From assembly GCF_001857965.1 (NCBI RefSeq), contig NZ_CP017774.1, forward strand, positions 1,302,001 to 1,366,000: DNA of 64,000 nucleotides, given 5' to 3'. This DNA is from Flavobacterium commune. GTDB lineage: Bacteria > Bacteroidota > Bacteroidia > Flavobacteriales > Flavobacteriaceae. The position numbers were made by a program, and so were the translations under genes. Below are positions 36,055 through 45,435 of the stretch, in pieces. The notes below the pieces were generated by a model, which was not told where the DNA came from, searched no databases, and worked only from the letters and a program-made list of their open reading frames with translations. Numbering within the stretch: position 1 is the first letter of the stretch; every line of letters begins with the position of its first letter.

Positions 36055-37596
36055 TTACATTTTCATCAACCAGTTTCTCATCGAAACTTCATTTTCAATA
36101 ATCGATTTTAAATCGGCTATTTTAACACGATCTTGTTTCATTGTATCTCTATGACGAATAGTCACCGTTTGATCTTCTACAGTTTGATGATCTACTGTAA
36201 TACAAAATGGAGTACCTAACGCATCTTGTCTTCTGTAACGACGACCAACTGCATCTTTCTCATCATAAGCCACGTTGAAATCCCATTTCAAATCGGCAAT
36301 AATTTGATGTGCAATTTCCGGCAATCCGTCTTTTTTAACTAATGGTAATACAGCAGCTTTAGTTGGAGCCAAAACTGCAGGCAATTTCAACACTGTTCTT
36401 GTCGAACCATCTTCCAAAGTTTCTTCCTTTAAAGAAGTAGCAAAAACTGCAAGAAACATTCTGTCTAATCCCACAGAAGTTTCCACCACATAAGGAACGT
36501 AATTTTCATTCAGTTCAGGATCAAAATATTGTAATTTTCTTCCTGAATATTGTTCGTGTGCTTTTAAATCAAAATCAGTACGCGAGTGAATTCCTTCCAA
36601 TTCTTTGAATCCAAATGGGAAATTAAATTCGATATCAGCTGCCGCATTGGCATAGTGAGCCAATTTTTCATGATCATGGAAACGGTAATTCTCTCTTCCT
36701 AAACCTAAGGACAAATGCCATTTTAAACGAGCTTCTTTCCAGAATTCATAATGCTTCATTTCTTCTCCCGGACGTACAAAAAATTGCATTTCCATTTGTT
36801 CAAATTCACGCATACGGAAAATGAATTGTCTGGCAACGATTTCATTTCTAAATGCTTTACCTGTCTGAGCAATTCCAAAAGGAACTTTCATTCTTCCTGA
36901 TTTTTGAACATTCAGAAAATTCACAAAAATTCCCTGAGCTGTTTCCGGACGCAAATACAAATCCATCGCCGAATCAGCAGAAGCACCTAATTTAGTACCA
37001 AACATCAAATTGAACTGCTTTACTTCAGTCCAGTTTCTGGAACCTGATTCCGGGCAAGCAATTTCCAACTCCTCGATTAAAGCTTTTACATCAGCCAAAT
37101 CTTCATTTCCAAGAGAACGAGCCATTCTTTCCAGAATTTCTCTTTCTTTAGCCTTATATTCAACCACTCTGGTATTTGTCGAAACAAATTCAGCCTCGTT
37201 GAAAGCATCTCCAAAACGAACTCTTGCTTTTTCGATTTCTTTAATTGCTTTTTGATTTAGCTTTTCGGCATAATCTTCAATTAAAACATCGGCTCTATAT
37301 CGTTTTTTCGAATCTTTATTATCAATCAATGGATCGTTAAAAGCATCTACGTGTCCTGAAGCTTTCCATGTAGTTGGGTGCATTAATATTGCAGCATCAA
37401 GTCCTACAATATTATCGTTCATTTGAACCATTGCTTTCCACCAATACTCGCGGATGTTCTTTTTTAACTCAACTCCGTTTTGTGCATAATCATAAACTGC
37501 ACTTAAACCATCGTAAACTTCGCTTGACGGAAAAATAAATCCGTACTCCTTTGCATGCGAAACTACATTCTTAAAAATATCTTCTTGTTTTGCCAT
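36055..37596 (-). CDS. glyS: glycine--tRNA ligase, single-chain (dimeric) type
   Basis: 513 residues. This is the class II alpha2 enzyme type rather than the separate GlyQ/GlyS pair. Motifs: IFKNVVSHAKEYGFIFPSSEVY, GHVDAFNDPLIDNK, LRPETAQGIFVNF, FGIAQTGKAFRNEI, FRMREFEQMEMQFFV (motif 2 area), VETSVGLDRMFLA and a C-terminal anticodon-binding domain (FCITVDHQTVED, TIRHRDTMKQDRV). It charges tRNA-Gly in the cytoplasm. Single gene, own promoter box and terminator. Divergent from comF. Confidence 0.96.
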   Translation of the reverse strand: MAKQEDIFKNVVSHAKEYGFIFPSSEVYDGLSAVYDYAQNGVELKKNIREYWWKAMVQMNDNIVGLDAAILMHPTTWKASGHVDAFNDPLIDNKDSKKRYRADVLIEDYAEKLNQKAIKEIEKARVRFGDAFNEAEFVSTNTRVVEYKAKEREILERMARSLGNEDLADVKALIEELEIACPESGSRNWTEVKQFNLMFGTKLGASADSAMDLYLRPETAQGIFVNFLNVQKSGRMKVPFGIAQTGKAFRNEIVARQFIFRMREFEQMEMQFFVRPGEEMKHYEFWKEARLKWHLSLGLGRENYRFHDHEKLAHYANAAADIEFNFPFGFKELEGIHSRTDFDLKAHEQYSGRKLQYFDPELNENYVPYVVETSVGLDRMFLAVFATSLKEETLEDGSTRTVLKLPAVLAPTKAAVLPLVKKDGLPEIAHQIIADLKWDFNVAYDEKDAVGRRYRRQDALGTPFCITVDHQTVEDQTVTIRHRDTMKQDRVKIADLKSIIENEVSMRNWLMKM

Positions 37597-37603
37597 AGTG
37601 GTG

Positions 37604-37611
37604 CAAAAATA
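37604..37611 (-). promoter_or_regulatory. -7 box for glyS
   Basis: The minus strand reads TATTTTTG, an exact TAnnTTTG, only 7 bases from the glyS ATG. This implies a very short leader if used. No clear -33 TTG is seen. Confidence 0.4.
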
Positions 37612-37691
37612 TAAAAAGTGATTTTAAAAAAAAGAAAAAATTAAAGTTTGAAGCATTGATTTTTATATTTTTAGAATAAAAATCGCTTTAT

Positions 37692-38375
37692 ATGTTTAAA
37701 AGCATCCTAAATCTATTCTTCCCAAAAAGCTGCTCAGCCTGTGATGCTATTTTACTCGCCAACGAAAAAGTAATTTGCAGCATTTGCCGGCACCATATTC
37801 CGCTTACCAATCATCATTTATTAACAGAAAACGAAGCTTTTAAAAAATTTTATGGTCGAATTTCGGTCGAATACGCTTCAGCATTTCTTTATTTTCATAA
37901 AAAGGGAATTGTGCAAAAACTAATTCACAATTTAAAATACAAAGGTCACGAAGAAATAGGAACACTTCTGGGCGAATGGTACACCGAAGATTTAAAAGAA
38001 ACTATTTCGTCTCTAAAAGCCGATGAAATAATTCCGGTTCCGTTACATCCAAAAAAGTTTAGAGAAAGAGGCTACAATCAGGTAACTACTTTTGGAAAAT
38101 CACTTGCCGAAAAACTGGAACTCAATTATAACGAGACCATTTTATTTCGAAAAGTATATTCAAAAACCCAATCCAAGAAAAATCTATTAGGCAGAACCGA
38201 GGGAATTGAAACTGTTTTCGATGTTCATTTCAGTGAAAAAGACCACAATAAACATTTTGTCATTATTGACGATGTAATCACAACAGGTGCCACACTCGAA
38301 GCCTGCGGTCGTGCCTTATTGAAAATTCCCGGAGCTAAAATCAGCATTATTTGTATGGCAATGGCACAATCTTAA
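37692..38375 (+). CDS. comF: ComF family phosphoribosyltransferase-like protein
   Basis: 227 residues. The N-terminus has the ComF zinc-ribbon-like pairs SCSACD (about 13-18) and ICSICRHH (about 30-37). The C-terminal half is a type I phosphoribosyltransferase fold with EIIPVPLHPKKFRERGYNQ, the TQSKKNLLGR motif and the PRPP loop VIIDDVITTGAT. ComF proteins take part in DNA uptake/competence in some bacteria, and their enzymatic substrate is unclear. Here it is a lone gene between glyS and sod, so context adds little. No other competence gene is visible. Confidence 0.92.
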   Translation: MFKSILNLFFPKSCSACDAILLANEKVICSICRHHIPLTNHHLLTENEAFKKFYGRISVEYASAFLYFHKKGIVQKLIHNLKYKGHEEIGTLLGEWYTEDLKETISSLKADEIIPVPLHPKKFRERGYNQVTTFGKSLAEKLELNYNETILFRKVYSKTQSKKNLLGRTEGIETVFDVHFSEKDHNKHFVIIDDVITTGATLEACGRALLKIPGAKISIICMAMAQS

Positions 38376-38495
38376 GTCGTTAAAAAATAACAAAAAACCA
38401 CATTATCCAATTTATTTAACGAACAAGTATTTCCAATTCCAAACTTAAATGTTTAATTTTGGATAAATTTTTTATAAATCCTTAAATAAAATATC

Positions 38496-39104
38496 ATGGC
38501 TTTTGAATTACCGCAATTACCTTATGCGTATGACGCACTAGAACCACATATTGATGCACGTACAATGGAAATTCACCATACAAAGCATCATAATGCTTAT
38601 ACTACTAACCTTAACGCTGCCATTGCCGGTACCGATATGGAAGGTAAAACAATTGAAAACATCCTGATTAACCTTGATATGGCAAATGCTGCTGTACGTA
38701 ACAATGGTGGAGGTTTTTACAACCACAATCTTTTTTGGACTGTAATGTCTCCTAACGGTGGCGGACAACCAACTGGAGATTTATTAGCCGCTATCGAAGC
38801 TGCTTTTGGATCATTCGAAGAATTCAAAGCTAAATTTGCCAAAGCTGGAGCAACACAATTTGGTTCAGGATGGGCTTGGTTATGTGTTCAAAAAGGTGGA
38901 AAATTAGATGTTTGCGGAACTCCAAACCAAGACAACCCATTAATGCCAGGTGTTGGATGCGGTGGAACTCCAATCTTAGGAATGGACGTTTGGGAGCACG
39001 CTTACTACTTAAACTACCAAAACAGAAGACCTGATTATATCGAAGCTTTCTTCAATGTAATTAACTGGACTGAAGTAGCTAAAAGATTTGCTTTAGAAAA
39101 ATAG
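38496..39104 (+). CDS. sod: superoxide dismutase (Mn/Fe type)
   Basis: 202 residues, full length. It has the two-domain fold: helical hairpin with [19 protein letters not shown] and [11 protein letters not shown], then [20 protein letters not shown], and the metal-site [19 protein letters not shown] with Asp and His ligands. NQDNPLMPG near 148 carries a glutamine typical of Mn-type enzymes, so Mn or cambialistic use is likelier than strict Fe use. There is no signal peptide, so it acts in the cytoplasm. Single gene, followed by a series of three hairpins. Confidence 0.96.
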   Translation: MAFELPQLPYAYDALEPHIDARTMEIHHTKHHNAYTTNLNAAIAGTDMEGKTIENILINLDMANAAVRNNGGGFYNHNLFWTVMSPNGGGQPTGDLLAAIEAAFGSFEEFKAKFAKAGATQFGSGWAWLCVQKGGKLDVCGTPNQDNPLMPGVGCGGTPILGMDVWEHAYYLNYQNRRPDYIEAFFNVINWTEVAKRFALEK

Positions 39105-39133
39105 TCTGAAGAAAACAGAATAAAGATTATAGG

Positions 39134-39170
39134 AAATAGACGAACGAACCTTGAGTTTGTTCGTCTATTT
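39134..39170 (+). terminator. hairpin 1 downstream of sod
   Basis: AAATAGACGAAC and GTTCGTCTATTT pair perfectly, with four further inner pairs and a ~5-base loop, followed by TTTTTTG. This is the natural sod terminator. Confidence 0.9.
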
Positions 39171-39223
39171 TTTTGTTCTTATCCTAAGTTAATTTTGTTT
39201 TTTTAAAACTTTATTCTAATAAA

Positions 39224-39257
39224 AAAGACGAACAAATTATATAATTTGTTCGTCTTT
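39224..39257. repeat. 34-bp perfect palindrome (hairpin 2)
   Basis: The left half AAAGACGAACAAATTAT is exactly complementary to the right half with no spacer. It repeats the AGACGAAC arm of hairpin 1. As RNA it would form a second hairpin with a short AT loop. As DNA it could be a cruciform or a dimer binding site. Confidence 0.9.
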
Positions 39258-39295
39258 CCTCTTTATTCTATTTTCTATTCTGACTTTATTCCAAT

Positions 39296-39325
39296 AAAAA
39301 AGGTGGAATTGCTTCCACCTTTTTT
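39296..39325. terminator. hairpin 3, bidirectional terminator facing purF
   Basis: AAAAAAGGTGGAA and TTCCACCTTTTTT pair around TTGC. Runs on both sides let it end transcripts from sod (+) and from purF (-). Confidence 0.9.
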
Positions 39326-39451
39326 GCCCCAAATCTACCATAAACTTAACCTACTAATATTATGGTATATCAAATTTATGGCGATAATATATTGTACACA
39401 AACATTCAGGACAAACAACCTAAAAAACCGACAAATAACTCAATTTATCAA

Positions 39452-41350
39452 TTAGTAAGCTCTTGCATCCTTACCTTCGTAAAAATTCATAAAAGCACGG
39501 TTTACAACCCTGTTTCCACCAGCTGTAGGATAATCTCCCGTAAAGTACCAATCTCCTAAATTCTTAGGACAGGCAATGTGTAAATTCTCTACCGTTTGGA
39601 ATATAATTTTAACCTCAGCTTTAATTGAAGACGAACTCAACATCTCGGCAATTTTATCTGAAATCTCCTGATCTGTGAATGAATCATAAATAGCGGTAAC
39701 ATAATTCACTACATCGGTATCTTTATAATTCTCCTGCGCCTTACATTTAGCATATACCTCGTCAACAATATGATATAGATTTCTTTCTTTCAAAAGTTCA
39801 AGAGCCGCTCTAAAAGCAACCAAACCTTCTAATTTAGCCATATCAATTCCGTAACAATCCGGATAACGAATTTGTGGTGCCGAAGAAACAATCACTATTC
39901 GTTTTGGATTCAAACGATCCATCATCTTAATGATACTCTTTTTAAGAGTCGTACCTCTCACGATACTATCATCAATAATAACCAAATTATCCGTTGGCTT
40001 AATCACTCCGTAAGTCACATCGTAAACGTGAGCTACTAAATCATCACGACTATCATCAGCAGTAATAAAGGTTCTTAACTTAGCATCTTTAATAGCTACT
40101 TTTTCAGTTCTAATTTTTACCGCTAACAACTCCTGTAAAGTTTCGGCAGTTAAAGTATTTCTATTAGCTAAAATATAATTATTCTTTCTTTGATTTAAGA
40201 AATCCTGAGCTGCTTCAACTAATCCGTAAAAAGAAGTTTCAGCAGTATTAGGAATATAAGAGAACACCGTATTATCAGTATCCTGATCAATAGAATCAAG
40301 AACTGCAGGCAAAATTAATTTTCCTAAATTCTTTCTTTCCTGATAAATTTCGGCATCACTTCCTCTTGAGAAATAAATTCGCTCGAAAGAACAAGCCTTT
40401 TTAACTGTTGGAGTTAAAATTTCTTTCATAGAAACCAATCCGCTTTTCTTGATAATCAAAGCACTTCCCGGATCAATTTCATTTACTTTATCAAATGGCA
40501 CATTGAAAACCGTTTGAATAACCGGTCTTTCCGAAGCTACAACTACAACTTCATCATCCTGATAATAATAAGCCGGACGAATTCCTGCCGGATCTCTAAA
40601 AACAAAAGCGTCTCCGTGTCCTAAAAGCCCTGCCATTGCATAACCTCCATCTAAATTCTTAGATGCTCTGGTTAAAATTCTGGCAATATCTAATCTTTCA
40701 GCAATTACAGGCGAAGCCTCACGCTTATTATAACCTTCATTTTTACATTCCTGATACAAATCAGTCACAGCATTATCAAGGAAATGTCCTATTTTTTCCA
40801 TTACCGTAACCGTATCTGCCATTTCTTTTGGATGCTGACCTAAATCAATAAGATTTTGAAAAAGCTCTTTAACATTAGTCATATTAAAGTTTCCTGCCAA
40901 AATCAAATTTCTATGCATCCAGTTATTTTGACGCAAGAAAGGATGCACACTCTCGATACTGTTTTTTCCAAAAGTACCATAACGAACGTGTCCTAAAAAC
41001 AATTCTCCTATATAAGGAATGTTTGCTTTTTGTGCCGCCACATCATCCGCATACTCAGGATGCGAAGTCATCTCCTCATTAATTCGCTCATTAATTTGAG
41101 CAAAAACATCCTGAATAGGTTGCGCCTGATTAGAACGTACTCGACTAATATATCGTTCACCAGGTTCAACATCTAGTTTTATACTTGCAAAACCGGCACC
41201 ATCCTGCCCACGATTGTGCTGTTTCTCCATCATTAGATACATTTTTTGTATCCCGTAAAAAGCAGAACCGTACTTCTCTTTGTAAAATTCAAGCGGTTTC
41301 AGTAGTCTAACTAAAGCTATTCCACATTCATGTTTTAAAGCATCGCTCAT
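39452..41350 (-). CDS. purF: amidophosphoribosyltransferase (PurF-type, extended form)
   Basis: 632 residues, longer than the ~470-510 of standard PurF. A short propeptide (MSDALKHE) precedes Cys9, the expected N-terminal nucleophile after processing (ECGIALV). The glutaminase half has QHNRGQDGAGFAS, GHVRYGTFG and NLILAGNFNMTN. The phosphoribosyltransferase half has VVVASERPVIQ, YFSRGSDAEIY and the PRPP loop VIIDDSIVRGTTLKKS. Extra segments and a ~120-residue C-terminal tail distinguish it. It makes phosphoribosylamine, the first step of purine synthesis. It lies in one direction with pfkB, rnhA and purN (another purine enzyme). I cannot tell whether a second, canonical purF exists elsewhere. 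Confidence 0.88.
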   Translation of the reverse strand: MSDALKHECGIALVRLLKPLEFYKEKYGSAFYGIQKMYLMMEKQHNRGQDGAGFASIKLDVEPGERYISRVRSNQAQPIQDVFAQINERINEEMTSHPEYADDVAAQKANIPYIGELFLGHVRYGTFGKNSIESVHPFLRQNNWMHRNLILAGNFNMTNVKELFQNLIDLGQHPKEMADTVTVMEKIGHFLDNAVTDLYQECKNEGYNKREASPVIAERLDIARILTRASKNLDGGYAMAGLLGHGDAFVFRDPAGIRPAYYYQDDEVVVVASERPVIQTVFNVPFDKVNEIDPGSALIIKKSGLVSMKEILTPTVKKACSFERIYFSRGSDAEIYQERKNLGKLILPAVLDSIDQDTDNTVFSYIPNTAETSFYGLVEAAQDFLNQRKNNYILANRNTLTAETLQELLAVKIRTEKVAIKDAKLRTFITADDSRDDLVAHVYDVTYGVIKPTDNLVIIDDSIVRGTTLKKSIIKMMDRLNPKRIVIVSSAPQIRYPDCYGIDMAKLEGLVAFRAALELLKERNLYHIVDEVYAKCKAQENYKDTDVVNYVTAIYDSFTDQEISDKIAEMLSSSSIKAEVKIIFQTVENLHIACPKNLGDWYFTGDYPTAGGNRVVNRAFMNFYEGKDARAY

Positions 41351-41503
41351 TGTAGTTGTATTTGTGTTGTTGTATTATTCTGTTTTATCAAACTTTATTT
41401 ATAAAGTTTACTCTGTTGTTTTAGAATTACAAAATTCTATTTTTTCTGCCTTTATATACATTAATCTAAATTAAGAAATCCACTTAGTATTTAGATATTG
41501 AAC

Positions 41504-41528
41504 AAAAAAAGCCTCGTTTCCGAGGCTT
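41504..41528 (-). terminator. terminator of the pfkB-family gene
   Basis: AAGCCTCG and CGAGGCTT enclose a 4-base loop, followed by seven T residues on the minus strand. Confidence 0.92.
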
Positions 41529-41535
41529 CAAAGCA

Positions 41536-42459
41536 TTATAATTCTATATCAAATTGTGTCAATGACTTAAATTGTTTTAATCGAGACACAACCTCTTGTT
41601 TATCCAAACTCACCATTCGTTCAGTTCCAAACTTCTCCACACAAAAAGAAGCTAAATTAGAACCATATATAATTGCGTTTTTCATGTTCTCAAAAGAGAC
41701 ATTCTCACTCTGAGCAATAAATCCTGCAAAACCTCCTGCAAAAGTATCTCCTGCTCCTGTTGGATCAAAAACCTCTTCTAAAGGTAATGCCGGCGCAAAG
41801 AAAACCTGGTTTCCATGGAACAACAAAGCTCCATGTTCTCCTTTTTTAATCACCACAAATTCAGGTCCCATTGCCTGAATTTTGGCAGCAGCTTTCACTA
41901 ATGAGTATTCTCCCGAAAGCTGTCTTGCTTCTTCATCATTAATTGTAATTACGTCTACACGCTTAATTACATCTAATAATTCAGGCAAAGCACAATCCAT
42001 CCAAAAATTCATGGTATCTAAAACCACTAATTTAGGCTTCGATTCTAACTGATCTAAAACACTACTTTGCACTAGCGGATGCAAGTTTCCTAACATCACT
42101 ACATCGGCATTTTTATAATTTTCAGGGACTTTTGGCTGAAAATCCGCCAAAACATTTAATTGAGTATCCAATGTATCTCTCGAATTCAAATCGTTATGAT
42201 AACGACCGCTCCAAAAGAAAGTTTTCCCTCCTTTTACCACTTCAAGGCCAGAAATATCGATATTTCTTTCAGTCAATAAATCAATATATTCTTGAGGAAA
42301 ATCGTCTCCTACTACAGAGACAATAGCTGATTGTAAGTTAAAAAAAGCTGCTGAAAGCCCAATATAAGTTCCCGCTCCACCTAAAATTTTATCTGTCTTT
42401 CCGAAAGGGGTTTCAATTGCGTCGAAAGCAACTGTTCCAACAATCAATAATTTATTCAT
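41536..42459 (-). CDS. PfkB family sugar/nucleoside kinase
   Basis: 307 residues, a ribokinase-fold protein. It starts LLIVGTVAFDAIETPFG, has the substrate-side GGAGTYIGLSAAFFN, and the C-terminal PfkB signature DPTGAGDTFAGGFAGF with the catalytic Asp in GAGD. Members phosphorylate sugars or nucleosides. The exact substrate is not readable here. Neighbours purN and purF suggest a link to purine or ribose metabolism (for example a nucleoside or ribose kinase), which is inference. It has its own promoter (42484-42514) and terminator, so it may be expressed apart from purN-rnhA. Confidence 0.88.
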   Translation of the reverse strand: MNKLLIVGTVAFDAIETPFGKTDKILGGAGTYIGLSAAFFNLQSAIVSVVGDDFPQEYIDLLTERNIDISGLEVVKGGKTFFWSGRYHNDLNSRDTLDTQLNVLADFQPKVPENYKNADVVMLGNLHPLVQSSVLDQLESKPKLVVLDTMNFWMDCALPELLDVIKRVDVITINDEEARQLSGEYSLVKAAAKIQAMGPEFVVIKKGEHGALLFHGNQVFFAPALPLEEVFDPTGAGDTFAGGFAGFIAQSENVSFENMKNAIIYGSNLASFCVEKFGTERMVSLDKQEVVSRLKQFKSLTQFDIEL

Positions 42460-42483
42460 TTTATGAATTTCGAATTAAAGATG

Positions 42484-42514
42484 CAAAGATAGTTCATAAG
42501 TTCCATAGTTGCAA
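42484..42514 (-). promoter_or_regulatory. promoter of the pfkB-family gene
   Basis: On the minus strand TTG (42512-42514), a 20-base spacer and TATCTTTG (42484-42491), 25 bases before the ATG at 42459. Confidence 0.65.
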
Positions 42515-42535
42515 AAGTTAAAAGCTGCAAAATTA

Positions 42536-43015
42536 TCATAAAATTTTACCCTCTTCATTCTCATAAAAAGCATCTACAGACAAGGATTTTTGATTCGATG
42601 CAAACACTGCCAATTCATCACAACGCTCGTTTTGAGGATGATTATTATGTCCTTTTATCCATCTGAAATCAACCTGGTGTTTTCGATAGACTTTCAAAAA
42701 ACGCTGCCACAAATCGGCATTTTTTCTGGCTGCAAACCCTTTTTTTTCCCAACCTAAAACCCATTTTTTCACAACAGAATCCACCACATATTTAGAATCA
42801 GAAACCACCAGAACCTTCATATTAGGATTTTTTAGTTTCTCAAGACCTACAATTACCGCCAATAATTCCATTCTATTATTAGTAGTATGACGGAAACCTT
42901 CATAAAATTCTTTTTTATGTGGTGTCCCCACCAACTCCATAACCACACCATAACCACCAGGCCCTGGATTTCCTTTTGCCGCCCCGTCTGTATATATATG
43001 TACTTGATAATCCAA
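42536..43015 (-). CDS. rnhA: ribonuclease HI
   Basis: 159 residues, TTG start at 43015, two bases after the purN stop; no ATG precedes the catalytic strand. The four acidic residues of the active site are in place: IYTDGAAKGNPGPGG, TTNNRMELLAVI, LVVSDSKYVVDS and HPQNERCDELA. WIKGHNNHP is the usual segment before the last one. It degrades RNA in RNA-DNA hybrids in the cytoplasm. It lacks the N-terminal hybrid-binding domain found in RNase H1 of some bacteria. Translationally close to purN, probably one operon. Confidence 0.95.
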   Translation of the reverse strand: MDYQVHIYTDGAAKGNPGPGGYGVVMELVGTPHKKEFYEGFRHTTNNRMELLAVIVGLEKLKNPNMKVLVVSDSKYVVDSVVKKWVLGWEKKGFAARKNADLWQRFLKVYRKHQVDFRWIKGHNNHPQNERCDELAVFASNQKSLSVDAFYENEEGKIL

Positions 43016-43017
43016 AT

Positions 43018-43587
43018 TTATAATTTAGCCGTTAACACATCTTCAACCACTCCCGGAAAATATCTTTGCTCTAATTCGTGGATTTTTTCAGCAACTACTT
43101 CTGGAGTATCTGTTCCTAAAACCGTTACTTGTTTTTGAAAAATAATAGCTCCTTCATCATAATTCTCATTTACATAATGAATGGTTATCCCCGATTCTTT
43201 TTCTTTATTCTCCACAACAGCTCTATGCACATGCATACCATACATCCCTTTTCCACCATATTTTGGCAACAAAGCAGGATGTATATTTATTATTTTATCA
43301 GGATAGGCAGTAATAAGAGCATCGGGAAATTTTAATAAAAATCCGGCCAGAACAATCAAATCCGGCTGTATTGCATTTATTTTTTGCACCAAATTATCCT
43401 CATACAGCTCCGATTTTGTAAAAACTTCAACAGGAACCGCATGATTTTTAGCTCTGTCAATCACCTTTGCTTTTGCGTTATTTGTAAAAACACTTACTAC
43501 AGCACCTACAGATCCACCTTTAAAATGCTGGATGATATTCTCAGCATTTGTACCAGATCCCGAAGCAAAAACAACAATTTTTTTCAT
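43018..43587 (-). CDS. purN: phosphoribosylglycinamide formyltransferase PurN
   Basis: 189 residues, full length. VVFASGSGTNAENIIQHF holds the phosphate loop. IINIHPALLPKYGGKGMYG carries the catalytic Asn and His, and GITIHYVNENYDEGAIIFQ carries the catalytic Asp region. It formylates GAR with 10-formyl-THF, the third step of purine synthesis. It is the first gene of the minus-strand group purN-rnhA, followed by pfkB and purF, and divergent from acpP. Confidence 0.95.
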   Translation of the reverse strand: MKKIVVFASGSGTNAENIIQHFKGGSVGAVVSVFTNNAKAKVIDRAKNHAVPVEVFTKSELYEDNLVQKINAIQPDLIVLAGFLLKFPDALITAYPDKIINIHPALLPKYGGKGMYGMHVHRAVVENKEKESGITIHYVNENYDEGAIIFQKQVTVLGTDTPEVVAEKIHELEQRYFPGVVEDVLTAKL

Positions 43588-43704
43588 AATTCATCTCATT
43601 TAAGTCACACAAAAAAAAGAATAAAAAACGAAATTAAATAGCATTAAGAAGTCTTTGTTCAAAATTATTTTTTACTTTAGACGTTACATTTATCAACTAA
43701 ATGA

Positions 43705-43733
43705 TTGTTTTAAAATAAAGTTTTTTATTTTTG
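43705..43733 (+). promoter_or_regulatory. promoter of acpP
   Basis: TTG (43705-43707), an 18-base spacer and TATTTTTG (43726-43733) form a full -33/-7 pair, about 30 bases before the acpP ATG. Confidence 0.75.
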
Positions 43734-43762
43734 CCACAAATTAAATTCTAAAATTAAAGATT

Positions 43763-43999
43763 ATGTCAGACATTGCATCAAGAGTAAAAGCGATTATCGT
43801 AGACAAATTAGGCGTTGACGAAAACGAAGTTGTAACAGAAGCAAGCTTCACTAATGATTTAGGAGCTGACTCATTAGACACTGTTGAGCTTATTATGGAG
43901 TTCGAAAAAGAATTTGACATTCAAATTCCAGACGATCAAGCTGAAAACATTGCTACTGTTGGTCAAGCTATTTCTTACATCGAAGAAGCTAAAAAATAA
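43763..43999 (+). CDS. acpP: acyl carrier protein
   Basis: 78 residues, the usual length, four-helix acidic protein. The phosphopantetheine site is Ser37 in [19 protein letters not shown]. It carries growing acyl chains in fatty acid synthesis in the cytoplasm. fabF follows at 174 bases. A stem-loop lies between them, so some transcripts may end after acpP, which would fit the high demand for ACP. Confidence 0.97.
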   Translation: MSDIASRVKAIIVDKLGVDENEVVTEASFTNDLGADSLDTVELIMEFEKEFDIQIPDDQAENIATVGQAISYIEEAKK

Positions 44000-44007
44000 T
44001 ACACTCG

Positions 44008-44055
44008 CACCCGGTTATAATTTCAATAATCGGGTGTTATTATTTTTTTAAAATT
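44008..44055 (+). terminator. terminator or attenuator between acpP and fabF
   Basis: CACCCGGTTAT and AATAATCGGGTG pair (one G-U) around a short loop, followed by TTATTATTTTTTTA. The interrupted T-run suggests partial read-through into fabF. Confidence 0.75.
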
Positions 44056-44172
44056 AAAAGTCCGATTGAATTTCAATCAATTACACATAATGTAACACCC
44101 ATGGCTCTTAGGTGCTAAAACACAAAAGAAAGCGTGGGTTTTGCTTGTTTAAAGATAACAAAAACAGAATAT

Positions 44173-45426
44173 ATGGTATTAAGACGAGTTGTTGTAACAG
44201 GTTTAGGTGCCCTTACTCCTATTGGAAACAATATAGAAGAGTATTGGAATGGTCTAATTAACGGAGTTAGTGGGGCTGCACCAATAACTTATTTTGATGC
44301 TTCAAAATTTAGAACTCAATTTGCTTGCGAACTTAAAAACTTCAATGTTGAAGAATTTATAGATCGAAAAGAAGCCAGAAAAATGGATCGTTATGCTCAA
44401 TATGCCATGGTCTCTTCTGAAGAAGCAATGAACGATGCTAATTTTGATTTAGAAAAAATAGACAAAGATCGCGCAGGAGTAATCTGGGGTTCAGGAATTG
44501 GAGGTTTAGAAACTTTCCAAATCGAAGTCTTAAATTTTGCTGCTGGTGACGGATCACCTCGATTCAATCCATTTTTTATCCCAAAAATGATTGGTGATAT
44601 TGCTTGTGGACACATTTCAATCAAATACGGTTTTAGAGGACCTAACTTCGGAACTGTTTCTGCTTGTGCTTCTTCTACAAACGCTATTATTGATGCATTC
44701 AACTACATTAGATTAGGTCATGCCGATGTAATGGTAACCGGAGGTTCAGAAGCCGCTGTAACCATTGCAGGTATGGGAGGATTTAATGCTATGCACGCCT
44801 TATCTACCAGAAATGACGATCCTAAAACAGCTTCAAGACCAATGGACAAAGACCGCGACGGATTTGTACTAGGAGAAGGAGCAGGAGCAATCATCCTTGA
44901 AGAATACGAACACGCTGTAGCACGTGGCGCTAAAATCTATTGCGAAATAGGTGGTGGTGGTATGTCGGCAGATGCGCATCATATTACAGCTCCACATCCT
45001 GAAGGATTAGGTGCAAGAAATGTAATGCTAAACTGTTTGAGAGACGCTGGTTTAAAACCAACTGATGTTGACGGAGTAAACATGCACGGAACTTCTACTC
45101 CTCTTGGAGACATGGCCGAAAGCAAAGCAATCGAACAAGTTTTTGGAGAACATGCTTATACCATGAATTTGAATTCAACAAAATCCATGACAGGTCACTT
45201 ATTAGGAGCTGCCGGAGCAATTGAAACAATTTCTGCTATTCTTTCTATAAAACACGGAATAGTTCCTCCTACAATTAATCATTTTACAGATGATGAAAAA
45301 ATTGACTCTAAGTTAAACTTCACTTTCAACACGGCTCAAAAAAGAGAAATGAATGTTGTTATGAGTAATACTTTTGGTTTTGGGGGGCATAATGCTTGTG
45401 TATTAGTAAAAAAATTAGGATTCTAA
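44173..45426 (+). CDS. fabF: 3-oxoacyl-ACP synthase II FabF
   Basis: 417 residues from the ATG at 44173; the frame extends upstream but MVLRRVVVTGLGALTPIG is the conserved FabF start. The catalytic residues are Cys in VSACASSTNA, His in MHGTSTPLGD and His in KSMTGHLLGAAG, with NTFGFGGHNA at the end. It elongates acyl-ACP with malonyl-ACP. It lies downstream of acpP and is followed 9 bases later by rnc, the acpP-fabF-rnc order that recurs across bacteria. Confidence 0.97.
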   Translation: MVLRRVVVTGLGALTPIGNNIEEYWNGLINGVSGAAPITYFDASKFRTQFACELKNFNVEEFIDRKEARKMDRYAQYAMVSSEEAMNDANFDLEKIDKDRAGVIWGSGIGGLETFQIEVLNFAAGDGSPRFNPFFIPKMIGDIACGHISIKYGFRGPNFGTVSACASSTNAIIDAFNYIRLGHADVMVTGGSEAAVTIAGMGGFNAMHALSTRNDDPKTASRPMDKDRDGFVLGEGAGAIILEEYEHAVARGAKIYCEIGGGGMSADAHHITAPHPEGLGARNVMLNCLRDAGLKPTDVDGVNMHGTSTPLGDMAESKAIEQVFGEHAYTMNLNSTKSMTGHLLGAAGAIETISAILSIKHGIVPPTINHFTDDEKIDSKLNFTFNTAQKREMNVVMSNTFGFGGHNACVLVKKLGF

Positions 45427-45435
45427 TTTGATACT

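Noticed and set aside
39246..39559. Two small overlapping plus-strand open frames in the sod-purF gap
   Set aside because: They run through hairpins and into the antisense of purF, with no family resemblance and no start signal.
44134..44172. Upstream extension of fabF
   Set aside because: The conserved FabF start is at 44173; the 13 extra residues match nothing and the first codon is a weak start.
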